DNA from: Pseudoxanthomonas daejeonensis
GTDB taxonomy: Bacteria > Pseudomonadota > Gammaproteobacteria > Xanthomonadales > Xanthomonadaceae
Assembly: GCF_010093205.1 (NCBI RefSeq)
Contig: NZ_PDWN01000014.1
Span: 1 to 64,000, forward strand
Direction: 5' to 3'
Length of the DNA: 64,000 nt
Shown: in pieces, positions 1 through 8,010 of the stretch
Layout: each line of letters opens with the position of its first letter
How positions within the stretch are numbered: the stretch's first letter is position 1
Made by a program: the position numbers and the translations under genes
The notes under the pieces: model-generated
Databases searched by the model: none
What the model saw: only the letters and a program-made list of their open reading frames with translations
Told to the model about the DNA's origin: nothing

Positions 1-63
1 GCTGAAGCGCGACACAGGTGCGGGCCGCCCCGGGGGCGACCCGCACCTGTGTCGCGCTTCAGC
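1..63 (-). terminator. Perfect 24-bp inverted repeat, terminator- or attenuator-like
   Basis: Bases 1-24 and 40-63 are exact reverse complements around a 15-base loop. The right arm abuts the stop codon of the binding-protein gene on the minus strand. No T-run can be seen because the window ends, so it could be a terminator, or an attenuator that lowers expression of transporter genes lying further left. Confidence 0.5.
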
Positions 64-1206
64 CTAGCGGCCGGTCTTCAGTTCGGTCCACAAGCGGGTG
101 AACTGGCGGTCCACCTCGGGCGGCAGGATCGCCAGGGTGAACAACTTGGCGGCCGTCTCCGGCGGCGGATAGATGGTCGGATCGTTGCGGATCGCCTCGT
201 CCACCATCGGCAACGACGCCGGCACCGGGTTGGGGTAGCTGACGTAGTTGCTGTTGGCCGCCGCGACTTCCGGACGCAGCAGGTAGTCGATGAAGGCGTA
301 GGCGTTGTCCAGGTTCTTCGCGTCGCTGGGGATGGCGAGCATGTCGAAGAACAGCGCCGTGCCCTCCTTCGGGATCGAGTAGGCGACCTTTACACCATTG
401 CCGGCCTCGTTGGCGCGGTCGCGCGCCTGCAGCACGTCGCCGGACCAGCCGATCACCAGGCAGGCGCTGCCGTTGGCCAGCGCATCGATGTACTGCGAGG
501 AGTGGAAGGTCTGGATGTAGGGGCGCAGGGTCTTCAGCAGCGCTGCGGCCTTCTCGATCACCGCAGGATCGGTGCTGTTGGGGTCTTCGCCCAGGTAGTT
601 GAGCACGACCGGAACCACCTCGGACGGCGCGTCCAGGAACATCACGCCGCAGTCCTTCATCTTGGCCAGGTTCTCCGGCTTGAACACCAGGTCCCAGCTG
701 TTGGCGATATCGGTGCTGCCGAAGGCCTCGGTGAGCTTGTCGACGTTGTAGCCGATACCGGTGGTGCCCCACAGGTACGGGACCGCGTACTGGTTGCCGG
801 GATCCTGCACGGCGATGCGCTTCATCAACTCGGGGTCGAGGCCGCCGTAGTTCTTCAGCCGCTCCTTCTGCAGCGGCTGGAACACCCCGGCCTGGACCTG
901 GCGGCCGAGGAACTGCAACCCGGGCACGACCACGTCGAAGCCCGAACCGCCCGCCAGCAGCTTGGCTTCCAGCACCTCGTTGCTGTCGAACACGCCGTAG
1001 TTGACCTTGGTCCCGCGCTCGCGCTCGAACGCCGGCACGATGTCCTCGGCGATGTAGTCCGACCAGTTGTAGACGTTCAGCGTGCCCGCGTCGGCGGGGG
1101 CCGGCGCTCCGTCGGCGGTGGCCGCCGGCTCTTCCTTCTTGCCGCATCCGGCCAGTGCGACCGTCACCAGCGCAACGCACAGCAACTTCGGTGTCCACGT
1201 GCTCAT
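64..1206 (-). CDS. Putrescine-type ABC transporter substrate-binding lipoprotein (copy B)
   Basis: A 380-aa periplasmic binding protein of the PotF/SpuD family, which captures polyamines for an ABC importer. The N terminus is a lipoprotein signal with lipobox LAGC (Cys21), then a polyamine-binding fold that starts LNVYNWSDYI, the usual PotF opening. Conserved motifs GTTGIGYN, GWSGD and YPNPV are present. It lies 194 bases downstream of a very similar paralogue on the same strand, so the two look like a tandem duplication. The ATG at 1206 was chosen because it begins the signal peptide. Permease and ATPase genes are not in the window. Exact ligand (putrescine, spermidine or other) is not known. 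Confidence 0.9.
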   Translation of the reverse strand: MSTWTPKLLCVALVTVALAGCGKKEEPAATADGAPAPADAGTLNVYNWSDYIAEDIVPAFERERGTKVNYGVFDSNEVLEAKLLAGGSGFDVVVPGLQFLGRQVQAGVFQPLQKERLKNYGGLDPELMKRIAVQDPGNQYAVPYLWGTTGIGYNVDKLTEAFGSTDIANSWDLVFKPENLAKMKDCGVMFLDAPSEVVPVVLNYLGEDPNSTDPAVIEKAAALLKTLRPYIQTFHSSQYIDALANGSACLVIGWSGDVLQARDRANEAGNGVKVAYSIPKEGTALFFDMLAIPSDAKNLDNAYAFIDYLLRPEVAAANSNYVSYPNPVPASLPMVDEAIRNDPTIYPPPETAAKLFTLAILPPEVDRQFTRLWTELKTGR

Positions 1207-1400
1207 CGCCGCTTCCCCTTGCCCCGCAGGGCCGTTAGGTTGTCCACGACGCCGCCGACGGGCAGGCGTCCCCGGGTTCCCCTCCCCCTCGACTCCCACA
1301 CCTCTACCGCTTCGATTATTACCGTCCGCGGAAGCGTGCTTCCGCGGGTCCAGCCTGTGGCCAGCCGCGTCGACGGCCGGCACCCCGCATTCGACCGCGC
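1207..1400 (-). promoter_or_regulatory. Intercistronic region with a 10-bp hairpin and possible -10
   Basis: Between the two binding-protein genes, bases 1326-1335 and 1338-1347 form a perfect 10-bp stem with a 2-base loop. Just downstream in the transcription direction is an AT-rich patch (minus strand AATAAT, 1315-1320) in an otherwise GC-rich region, which could be a -10 box for the second gene. A partial stop plus a new promoter would give different levels of the two proteins. This is inference. Confidence 0.35.
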
Positions 1401-2543
1401 TCAGCGGCCGGTCTTGATCTCCGTCCACAGCCGCGTGTACAGCTTGTCGGTCTCCGGCGAATTGATCGCGTAGGTGAACAGCTTGGCCTTGACCTCGTCC
1501 GGCGGGTAGATCGTGGGATCGGTGCGGATCGGCTCGTCGACCAGCGGCGTGGCCGTGGTCACCGGGTTGGCGTACTGGATGAAGTTGGTGTTGTTGGCGG
1601 CCACCTGCGGTTCGAGCAGGTAATTGATGAATGCATACGCATTCTCCGGATGCTTCGCGTCGGCCGGGATAGCCAGCATGTCGAACCACTGCGGCGCGCC
1701 TTCGACCGGGATCGAGAAGCCGACATTCACGCCGTTGCCCGCTTCTTCGGCGCGGTCGCGCGCCTGGATGATGTCGCCCGACCAGCCCACCACCAGGCAG
1801 GTGGTGCCATTGGCCAGCGAGCTGACGTACTGGCTGGAGTGGAAGTTCTGCACGTACGGGCGGATGCCCTTGATCAGGTCGGCCGCCTTCTGGATAACCG
1901 CCGGGTCGGCGCTGTGCGGATCCTCGCCCAGGTAATGCAGCGCGATCGGGATCATGTCCGAAGGCGTGTCGAGCAGCGTTACGCCGCAATCCTTGAGCTT
2001 GCTGATCTTGGCCGGGTCGAACACCAGGCTCCAGCTGTTGGCCACGTCGGTGCTGCCGAAGGCGGCGGTCACCTTGTCGACATTAAAGCCAATGCCGGTG
2101 GTGCCGGACATGTACGGCACGCCGTACTTGTTGCCGGGGTCCTGCGCGGCGATGAGTTCCATCACCCGCGGGTCCAGGTTGGCCAGGTTCGGGATCTTGG
2201 ACTTGTCCAGCGGCTTGAACACGCCAGCCTGGATCTGGCGGCCGAAGAAATTGAGCGTCGGCACCACCACGTCGTAGCCGCTGGAACCGGCCAGCAGCTT
2301 GGTCTCCAGCACCTCGTCGCTGTCATAGACGTCGTAGGTGACGCGGACGCCGGACTGCTTCTCGTAATTGGGGATGGTGTCCTCGGCGATGTAGTCCGAG
2401 TAGTTGTAGACATTGAGCACCTTCTCCTCGCCGGCGGCGGCCGTGCCGCCGGTCGCGTCGCCCTCCTTGTTGCCGCAAGCGGCCAGCAGGGCGGCAGTGA
2501 TGCCGGCAATGAGGAGGCGCGGGGCCGACAGGCGCAGGTTCAT
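1401..2543 (-). CDS. Putrescine-type ABC transporter substrate-binding lipoprotein (copy A)
   Basis: A 380-aa paralogue of the next gene downstream, also PotF/SpuD-like. It has a lipoprotein signal with lipobox LAAC (Cys23) and the opening LNVYNYSDYI. The ATG at 2543 follows a GAGGAA ribosome site; a GTG 18 bases upstream is possible but has no such site. Shared motifs with its neighbour include GTTGIGFN, LDTPSD, GWSGDI and YANPV. It follows spuC by 58 bases on the same strand, so it probably belongs to the puuD-puuA-spuC transcript, linking uptake with breakdown of polyamines. Confidence 0.9.
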   Translation of the reverse strand: MNLRLSAPRLLIAGITAALLAACGNKEGDATGGTAAAGEEKVLNVYNYSDYIAEDTIPNYEKQSGVRVTYDVYDSDEVLETKLLAGSSGYDVVVPTLNFFGRQIQAGVFKPLDKSKIPNLANLDPRVMELIAAQDPGNKYGVPYMSGTTGIGFNVDKVTAAFGSTDVANSWSLVFDPAKISKLKDCGVTLLDTPSDMIPIALHYLGEDPHSADPAVIQKAADLIKGIRPYVQNFHSSQYVSSLANGTTCLVVGWSGDIIQARDRAEEAGNGVNVGFSIPVEGAPQWFDMLAIPADAKHPENAYAFINYLLEPQVAANNTNFIQYANPVTTATPLVDEPIRTDPTIYPPDEVKAKLFTYAINSPETDKLYTRLWTEIKTGR

Positions 2544-2601
2544 GGGGGTATTCCTCGTCACGTCGTGGTCGTGGGATCGGATCAGCGTACCGCCGTGCCG
2601 T

Positions 2602-4008
2602 TCATTTGCCCAGTTCGAGGGCGGTCTCGTCCAGCGCCTTCCAGGCCTTGTCGAACAGCTCGTCCACCTGCCCGCGGCTGATCACCAGCGGCGGCGACAG
2701 CAGCATCGAATCGTAGGTCGCGCGCAGGATCAGCCCGTTGCGCAGCGCGATGTCACGGCACAGCGCGCCCACCTTGCCGCGCTCCTGGAAAAAAGCGCGC
2801 CGGCCCTTGTCGGGCACCAGCTCCAGTGCCCCCATCAACCCGGCGATGCGCGCCTGCCCGACCAGGCGGTGCTCGCCCAGTTCGGCCCAGCGGCCGGCCA
2901 GGTACGGGGCGACGTCGTCGCGTACGTGCTCGACGATCCGCTCCTCCTGCAGGATGCGCAGGTTCTCCAGCGCCACCGCCGCGCACACCGGGTGCCCCGA
3001 ATAGGTGGCACCGTGCGCCAGCTCGCCACCGGCGTCCTTCAGCACGCCGGCCACCCGGTCGTTGAACATCGCCGCACCGAGCGGGATGTACCCCGAGGTG
3101 ATGCCCTTGGCCACCGGCATGATGTCCGGCTGGAAGCCGAAGTACTGCGAACCGAACCACTCGCCGGTGCGGCCGAACCCGCAGATCACCTCGTCGGCGA
3201 CCAGCAGCACGTCGTACTTGCGGCAGATCCGCTCGATCTCCGGCCAGTACGTCATCGGCGGGATGTAGACGCCGATCGCGCCCATGATCGGCTCGCCGAT
3301 GAACGCGGCGACCCGCTCCGGGCCCAGCTCCAGGATCTTCTCTTCCAGCCGGCGCGCGGCGACCAGGCCGTACTCGTCCTCCGGCAGGTCGCCGCCATCG
3401 GCGAACCAGAACGGCGGGTCGATGTGGTGGATGTCGGGGATCGGCAGGCCACCCTGCCCGTGCATGCCCTTCATGCCGCCCAGGCTGGCGCCGGCCATGG
3501 TGGTGCCGTGGTAGCCGTTGTGGCGGCCGATGAAAATGTTCTTGCGCGGCTGGTCCTGGACCGCCCAGAAGTGGCGGACCAGGCGCAGGATCGTGTCGTT
3601 GGCCTCCGAACCGGAGTTCATGAAGAACGCGTGGTTGATGTCGCCCGGCGCCAGCTCGGCGAGCTTGGCGGCCAGGCGGATCGTCGGCTCGGTCGTGCAC
3701 TGGAAGAAGCTGTTGTAGTAGGCCAGCTGCGTCATCTGTCTCGACGCGGCCTCGCCCAGTTCGGGGCGGCCGTAACCGATGTTGACGCACCACAGTCCGG
3801 CGAAGGCATCGAGCAGCTTGTTGCCGTCGGCGTCCCACACGTAGCAGCCCTCGCCGCGGGTGAGCACGCGCGTGCCGCGCTGGGCCAGCGCCGCGTTGTC
3901 GTTGAACGGGTGCAGGTGGTGGGCGGCGTCCAGGCGCTGCAGTTCGCGCAGGTCGGCAGCTTCGATGGGGTGCGGGTCCATGCGGGGTCCGTGGTCCGGG
4001 GGCGTCAT
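2602..4008 (-). CDS. spuC: Putrescine-pyruvate aminotransferase (SpuC-like, class III)
   Basis: A 468-aa PLP-dependent class III aminotransferase that resembles Pseudomonas SpuC closely through its length. SpuC moves the amino group of putrescine to pyruvate, giving 4-aminobutanal and alanine. Visible motifs: GLWCVNIGYGR, NSGSEANDT for phosphate binding, ADEVICGFGR with Asp272, and PLP lysine Lys301 in VAKGITSGYIP. The ATG at 4008 overlaps the stop of the ligase gene by 4 bases (ATGA), which suggests coupled translation; an ATG at 3981 is the alternative. Substrate assignment is from family similarity and operon context. Confidence 0.88.
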   Translation of the reverse strand: MTPPDHGPRMDPHPIEAADLRELQRLDAAHHLHPFNDNAALAQRGTRVLTRGEGCYVWDADGNKLLDAFAGLWCVNIGYGRPELGEAASRQMTQLAYYNSFFQCTTEPTIRLAAKLAELAPGDINHAFFMNSGSEANDTILRLVRHFWAVQDQPRKNIFIGRHNGYHGTTMAGASLGGMKGMHGQGGLPIPDIHHIDPPFWFADGGDLPEDEYGLVAARRLEEKILELGPERVAAFIGEPIMGAIGVYIPPMTYWPEIERICRKYDVLLVADEVICGFGRTGEWFGSQYFGFQPDIMPVAKGITSGYIPLGAAMFNDRVAGVLKDAGGELAHGATYSGHPVCAAVALENLRILQEERIVEHVRDDVAPYLAGRWAELGEHRLVGQARIAGLMGALELVPDKGRRAFFQERGKVGALCRDIALRNGLILRATYDSMLLSPPLVISRGQVDELFDKAWKALDETALELGK

Positions 4009-5393
4009 ACGTTCAGCAGCAGGAACTCGCGTTCCCATGAGCTGATCACGCGGAAAAAGGTCTCGTACTCCTTGCGCTTCACCGAGACGTAGGCGCGGAC
4101 GAAGCGCGGCCCGAGCATCTCATGCAGTGTCGGACAGCCTTCCAGCCCGTCCAGCGCCTCGCCCAGCGAACGCGGCAGGGCGAAGCCTGCGTCCTGTGCG
4201 CTCTGCGACATCGGCGGCATGGGCTGCAATTTCTCGCGGATGCCCAGCAGTCCGCAGGCCAGGGTCCCGGCCATGGCCAGGTAGGGATTGGCGTCGGAGC
4301 CGGCGAAGCGGCTTTCCACGCGGGTGTTCTCCGGCGTGTCCATCGGCACGCGCAGGCCGCAGGTGCGGTTGTCGTAGCCCCAGTGCACGTTGATCGGCGC
4401 GACCTGGCCCAGCGCCAGGCGCCGGTAGGAATTGACGTTGGGCGCGAAGAACGCCATCGCCATCGGCACGTACTTCTGCAGGCCGCCCAGGTAGTGCAGG
4501 AACGTCGCGCTCAATTCGCCGGCCTTCTTGCCGGCAAACACGTTCGCCCCGGTCTTCACGTTCACCAGGCTCTGGTGGATGTGCATGGCGCTGCCGGGCT
4601 CGTTCTCCATGGGCTTGGCCAGGAAGGTGGCGTACACGCCGTGGCGCAGCGCGGCCTCGCGCATCGTGCGCTTGAACAGGAACACCTGGTCGGCGCGCGA
4701 GAGCGCGTCGGCGTGGGTGAAGTTGACCTCGAGCTGGGCGGCACCGGATTCGTGGATCAGCGTATCCACGTCCAGCTCCATCGCCTCGCAGTAGTCGTAC
4801 ATCAGGTCCAGGATCGGATCGAACTCGTTGACCGCGTCGATCGAATACGACTGCCGCGCCGTCTCCGGGCGGCCGTTGCGGCCAGCCGGCGGCAGCAAGG
4901 GGAAGTCCGGGTCGGTGTTCTTCTGCACCAGGAAGAACTCCAGTTCGGGCGCGACCACCGGCTGCAGCCCCAGCGCCTCGTACTCGGCCAGGACCCGGCG
5001 CAGCACGTTGCGTGGCGCCAGCTCGTGCGGCTGCCCGTCCTTGGTCTGGCAGTCGTGGATGATCTGCGCGGTCGGGTCGGTCGCCCACGGCACCATCCGC
5101 ACCGTGTCCGGATCGGGGCGCAGCAGCATGTCCGAATCCGACGGCGAGGTCAGGTCGTAGTAGTCGTCCGGGTAGTCGCCGGTGACGGTGGTCGCGAAGA
5201 TGCCTTCGGGCAGGCGCGTACCGTAGTCGTGGCTGAACTTGGCGGCGGGGATGATCTTGCCGCGCGCATTGCCGGTGATGTCCGGCACCAGGCACTCGAC
5301 CTCGGTGATGTGCCGCTCCTTGAGCCAGCGCCGCAACGAGCTTTCCTGCTGTGCACTGCTGGCGGGTTTGCGTCGGGTGGGACGGGTGCTCAT
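4005..5393 (-). CDS. puuA: Glutamate-putrescine ligase (glutamine synthetase family)
   Basis: A 462-aa glutamine-synthetase fold protein. PuuA-type enzymes use ATP to join glutamate to putrescine, the first step of the gamma-glutamyl pathway. It has the beta-grasp start (HITEVECLVPDITGNARGK), the GS catalytic signature around ELEFFL, the GSAMHIHQSL ammonium/ATP region and NRTCGLRVP near the C-terminal third. It overlaps both neighbours by 4 bases (ATGA at each junction) in the order puuD-puuA-spuC, a tight operon. Members of this family also accept other amines, so the substrate could be spermidine or a monoamine; putrescine is inferred from neighbours. Confidence 0.85.
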   Translation of the reverse strand: MSTRPTRRKPASSAQQESSLRRWLKERHITEVECLVPDITGNARGKIIPAAKFSHDYGTRLPEGIFATTVTGDYPDDYYDLTSPSDSDMLLRPDPDTVRMVPWATDPTAQIIHDCQTKDGQPHELAPRNVLRRVLAEYEALGLQPVVAPELEFFLVQKNTDPDFPLLPPAGRNGRPETARQSYSIDAVNEFDPILDLMYDYCEAMELDVDTLIHESGAAQLEVNFTHADALSRADQVFLFKRTMREAALRHGVYATFLAKPMENEPGSAMHIHQSLVNVKTGANVFAGKKAGELSATFLHYLGGLQKYVPMAMAFFAPNVNSYRRLALGQVAPINVHWGYDNRTCGLRVPMDTPENTRVESRFAGSDANPYLAMAGTLACGLLGIREKLQPMPPMSQSAQDAGFALPRSLGEALDGLEGCPTLHEMLGPRFVRAYVSVKRKEYETFFRVISSWEREFLLLNV

Positions 5394-6175
5394 GCGGATT
5401 CCGTGAGGTGCAGGCGGGCGGTGGATGCGCGCCGCGCGGCGTAGGCGCGGCAGGCATCGCCGAAGGCGCGGAAGATGCCGAGGTAGAAGGGGTCCTGCGT
5501 GACCTGCCATTCCGGGTGCCACTGCAGCCCGAGCAGGAAGCCGCCCCCGTCGCGGCGGAAGGCCTCGATCGCACCGTCCGGGGCGATCGCCTCCACCACC
5601 AGCCCGTCGCCGAGCCGGGCCACGCCTTGCCCGTGCAGAGAATTGACCCGTGCCTGCGTGCCGCCGGCGATCGCGGCCAGCAGGCCGTCTTCGGCCAGGC
5701 GGATGTCATGCGAGGGCGCGTACTGCACCTCGAGCGGATCGTCCGGGTTCTCGCGGTGGTCGTCGAAGCCGATGGCCTCGTGCAGCTTCTGGAACAGGCT
5801 GCCGCCGAAGGCGACGTTGACCTCCTGGAACCCTCGGCAGATCGCCAGCACCGGCAATCCCAACGCGACCGCGCGCGGGATCAGCCCCAGCGTGGTCGCG
5901 TCGCGGGCCGGGTCGTGCAGGTTGCCTTCGTAGCTGGGTTCGTTGCCGTAATGGTGCGGCTCGATGTTGCTGACCGCGCCGGTCAGCAGCAGGCCATCCA
6001 GCCGCGACAGCCATTCGTCCGCGGCGACCGGCGGCTGCAGGGCCGGCAGCAGGACCGGGGTCGCGCCGGCACCGTCGACCAGCGCGCGCACGTACTTCTC
6101 GCCAACCGCGAGGAACGGATGCAGGCCGATCTGTTTGCGGTCGGTGGGCAGGCCAACCAGGGGCGGCAGGGCCAT
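5390..6175 (-). CDS. puuD: Gamma-glutamyl-GABA hydrolase (class I amidotransferase, PuuD)
   Basis: A 261-aa class I glutamine amidotransferase-like hydrolase. PuuD cuts gamma-glutamyl-GABA to GABA and glutamate at the end of the pathway. The nucleophile is Cys113 in AICRGFQEVN, with His220 and Glu222 in LQWHPEW completing the triad. The family start MALPPLVGLPTDRK fixes the ATG at 6175. It is the first gene of the minus-strand operon and its stop overlaps the puuA start by 4 bases. Confidence 0.92.
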   Translation of the reverse strand: MALPPLVGLPTDRKQIGLHPFLAVGEKYVRALVDGAGATPVLLPALQPPVAADEWLSRLDGLLLTGAVSNIEPHHYGNEPSYEGNLHDPARDATTLGLIPRAVALGLPVLAICRGFQEVNVAFGGSLFQKLHEAIGFDDHRENPDDPLEVQYAPSHDIRLAEDGLLAAIAGGTQARVNSLHGQGVARLGDGLVVEAIAPDGAIEAFRRDGGGFLLGLQWHPEWQVTQDPFYLGIFRAFGDACRAYAARRASTARLHLTESA

Positions 6176-6363
6176 GCGCGGAGGGTTCCGGTGGCGTTCT
6201 GGCAACTTACCGCGGCCGTTTTATTTTTACAACACGACACCCCCCGAACCGCCCCATGCCCTGCTTTGGTGCACAAATCCGCCCCTGCAGCCCGGCAGGC
6301 CGTTGAGTATTCTTGACGACGCACCCTCCTGTTACTCTCGTCCGGCACCTGCCGAGGTCTTCG
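6176..6363. promoter_or_regulatory. Divergent promoter region between puuD and the second ligase gene
   Basis: This 188-base gap must start transcription both ways. It contains the only AT-rich tract nearby (TTTTATTTTTACAA, 6220-6233) and a near-palindrome centred on GTGCAC (TTGGTGCACAAA, 6266-6277). Either could be a regulator site; similar T-rich patches lie before the cupin regulator gene. I cannot assign clear -35/-10 pairs. Confidence 0.4.
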
Positions 6364-7749
6364 ATGAACCGCGAATCCGCCCTGTCCGCGCTGCCTCCCG
6401 GGGACCTGGACACCCTGCGCGCCCTGCCCGGCCACGAGGACGCGCACGTGGACCTGCTGTTGCCCGACTGCAACGGCGTGCTGCGCGGCAAGCGCGTCAC
6501 CGCCGACACACTGAACAAGGTCTACAGCGGCGGCGTGTGCCTGCCGATGTCGCTGGTCGCCGCCGACATCACCGGCAATACCGTCGAGGAAACCGGGCTG
6601 GGTTACGACATCGGCGACGAGGACCGGATCTGCCGGCCGATCCCGGGCAGCCTGCGGCCGGTGCCGTGGTCGCCGCGGCCGGCGTTGCAGTTGCTGCTGG
6701 CGATGGAAGACGGCGCCGGCGGCTGGTTCCAGGCGCACCCGCGCCGCGTGCTGCAGCGGGTGCTCGACCGCTACCACGCCCTGGGCCTGACCCCGGTGGT
6801 TGCGGTGGAACTGGAGTTCTACCTGTTCGACCGCCTGGCCGACGCCGACGGCCGCCCGCAGCCCACCCTCAACGCAAGCGACGGCGCGCGCAACGCCAGC
6901 ACCCAGGTCTATTCGATCGACGACCTGGACGAGAACGCCGGCTTCATCGACGCGGTCGCCCGTGCCTGCCGCGCCCAGCGCATCCCCGCCGACACCGCGG
7001 TGGCCGAGTACGCGCCGGGCCAGTTCGAGATCAACCTCAAGCATCGCGCCGACGCGCTCGCCGCCTGCGACGACGCCCTGCTGCTCAAGCGTGCGATCAA
7101 GGCGATCGCCCTGCAGCAGGGCACGATGGCCAGCTTCATGGCCAAGCCGCTGCATGGCCAGGCTGGCAGCGGCCTGCACCTGCACGTGAGCCTGCTCGAT
7201 GCCGACGGCCGCAACCTGTTCGCTGGCACCGCGGATGCACCGGCCGATGCGTTGCGCCATGCGGTCGGCGGCCTGCAGGCCAGCGCGCGCGACAACCTCC
7301 TGCTGTTCGCACCGCACGCCAACAGCTACCGGCGCTTCGTGACCAATGCCTTCGTCCCGCTCAACGACAGCTGGGGCTTCAACAACCGCACCGTGGCCAT
7401 GCGCATCCCGCACAGCGATGCGGCCAACACCCGCATCGAGCACCGCATCGCCGGCGCCGATGCCAATCCCTACCTCGTCGCCGCGGCGGTGCTGGCCGGC
7501 ATGCTGCACGGCATCGGGCAGCGCCTGGACCCGGGGCCGCCGGTCACCGGCAATGCCTACGAGCAGTTCGAGGTGCGCACGCCGCACTGGCGCGATGCGA
7601 TCGGCGACTTCCTCGACAGCGGTTTCGCCGCCGAGTGGTACGGCGAGGAGTTCCGCCACATCTACGGCCAGCAGAAGCTCAAGGAGATGCGCGACTTCCA
7701 CGCCCTGGTCCCGGACCTGGACTATGCGTGGTATCTGCGCACGGTGTAG
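6364..7749 (+). CDS. Second glutamate-polyamine ligase (glutamine synthetase family)
   Basis: A 461-aa paralogue of the puuA product, divergent from it and clearly different in sequence. Motifs: DGNGVLRGK-like LLPDCNGVLRGKRV near the start, VELEFYLFD catalytic strand, GSGLHLHVSL, and NNRTVAMRIP. A GAGGT ribosome site sits 8 bases before the ATG. The oxidase gene follows on the same strand. PuuA-family enzymes in Pseudomonas (PauA1-7) divide the work on different amines, so two ligases here may cover putrescine and another amine; which does which cannot be read from sequence. Confidence 0.85.
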   Translation: MNRESALSALPPGDLDTLRALPGHEDAHVDLLLPDCNGVLRGKRVTADTLNKVYSGGVCLPMSLVAADITGNTVEETGLGYDIGDEDRICRPIPGSLRPVPWSPRPALQLLLAMEDGAGGWFQAHPRRVLQRVLDRYHALGLTPVVAVELEFYLFDRLADADGRPQPTLNASDGARNASTQVYSIDDLDENAGFIDAVARACRAQRIPADTAVAEYAPGQFEINLKHRADALAACDDALLLKRAIKAIALQQGTMASFMAKPLHGQAGSGLHLHVSLLDADGRNLFAGTADAPADALRHAVGGLQASARDNLLLFAPHANSYRRFVTNAFVPLNDSWGFNNRTVAMRIPHSDAANTRIEHRIAGADANPYLVAAAVLAGMLHGIGQRLDPGPPVTGNAYEQFEVRTPHWRDAIGDFLDSGFAAEWYGEEFRHIYGQQKLKEMRDFHALVPDLDYAWYLRTV

Positions 7750-7790
7750 CGCTCCACGAAGCAGGAGCGGTGGGGTGACCGAAGAGGTTC

Positions 7791-7876
7791 GTTGCGACAC
7801 CTCCCGACTCCATGTCCCCCGGCCACGACCTATGGCCGCGGCCTCCTCCTTTACTTCCGTCGGGAGGCATCGCAAC
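7791..7876 (+). promoter_or_regulatory. Candidate structured RNA element before puuB (copy 1)
   Basis: Outer stem: bases 7791-7797 pair with 7870-7876 and 7800-7808 pair with 7859-7867. The core (7809-7858) holds CCATGTCCCCCGG, a small hairpin (GGCCA at 7821-7825 with TGGCC at 7833-7837) and GCGGCCTCCTCCTTTACTT. A second copy with the same core but a different, still paired, outer stem lies before puuC (26437-26536). It lies in the transcript between the ligase and puuB. Function unknown; it could be a cis-acting RNA or a dispersed repeat. Confidence 0.5.
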
Positions 7877-8010
7877 GGGCCTTCCGGACGTGGCTTGGCG
7901 CCCTTCGTTGCGGAGCCGCTTCAGAAATTGCGAGGACTCCATGCCATCAAATGCGGTAGCTCGGCCTGGAAATTCCCTGGGACGTCCTTTTTTCGCGGGA
8001 GGGTGATGCC

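Noticed and set aside
64-1989. A longer minus-strand frame joining the 3' half of one binding-protein gene region to the other
   Set aside because: The part upstream of 1206 is out of phase with the real copy A gene and reads as arginine/glycine-rich noise; the lipoprotein signal fixes the start at 1206.
2413-4092. A 559-codon plus-strand frame across spuC
   Set aside because: Antisense to a clear aminotransferase with complete catalytic motifs; no domain is seen in it.
6266-6277. Possible NtrC half-site TGGTGCA before the second ligase gene
   Set aside because: Only one half-site is present, and no sigma-54 -24/-12 promoter follows, so nitrogen control by NtrC is not supported.
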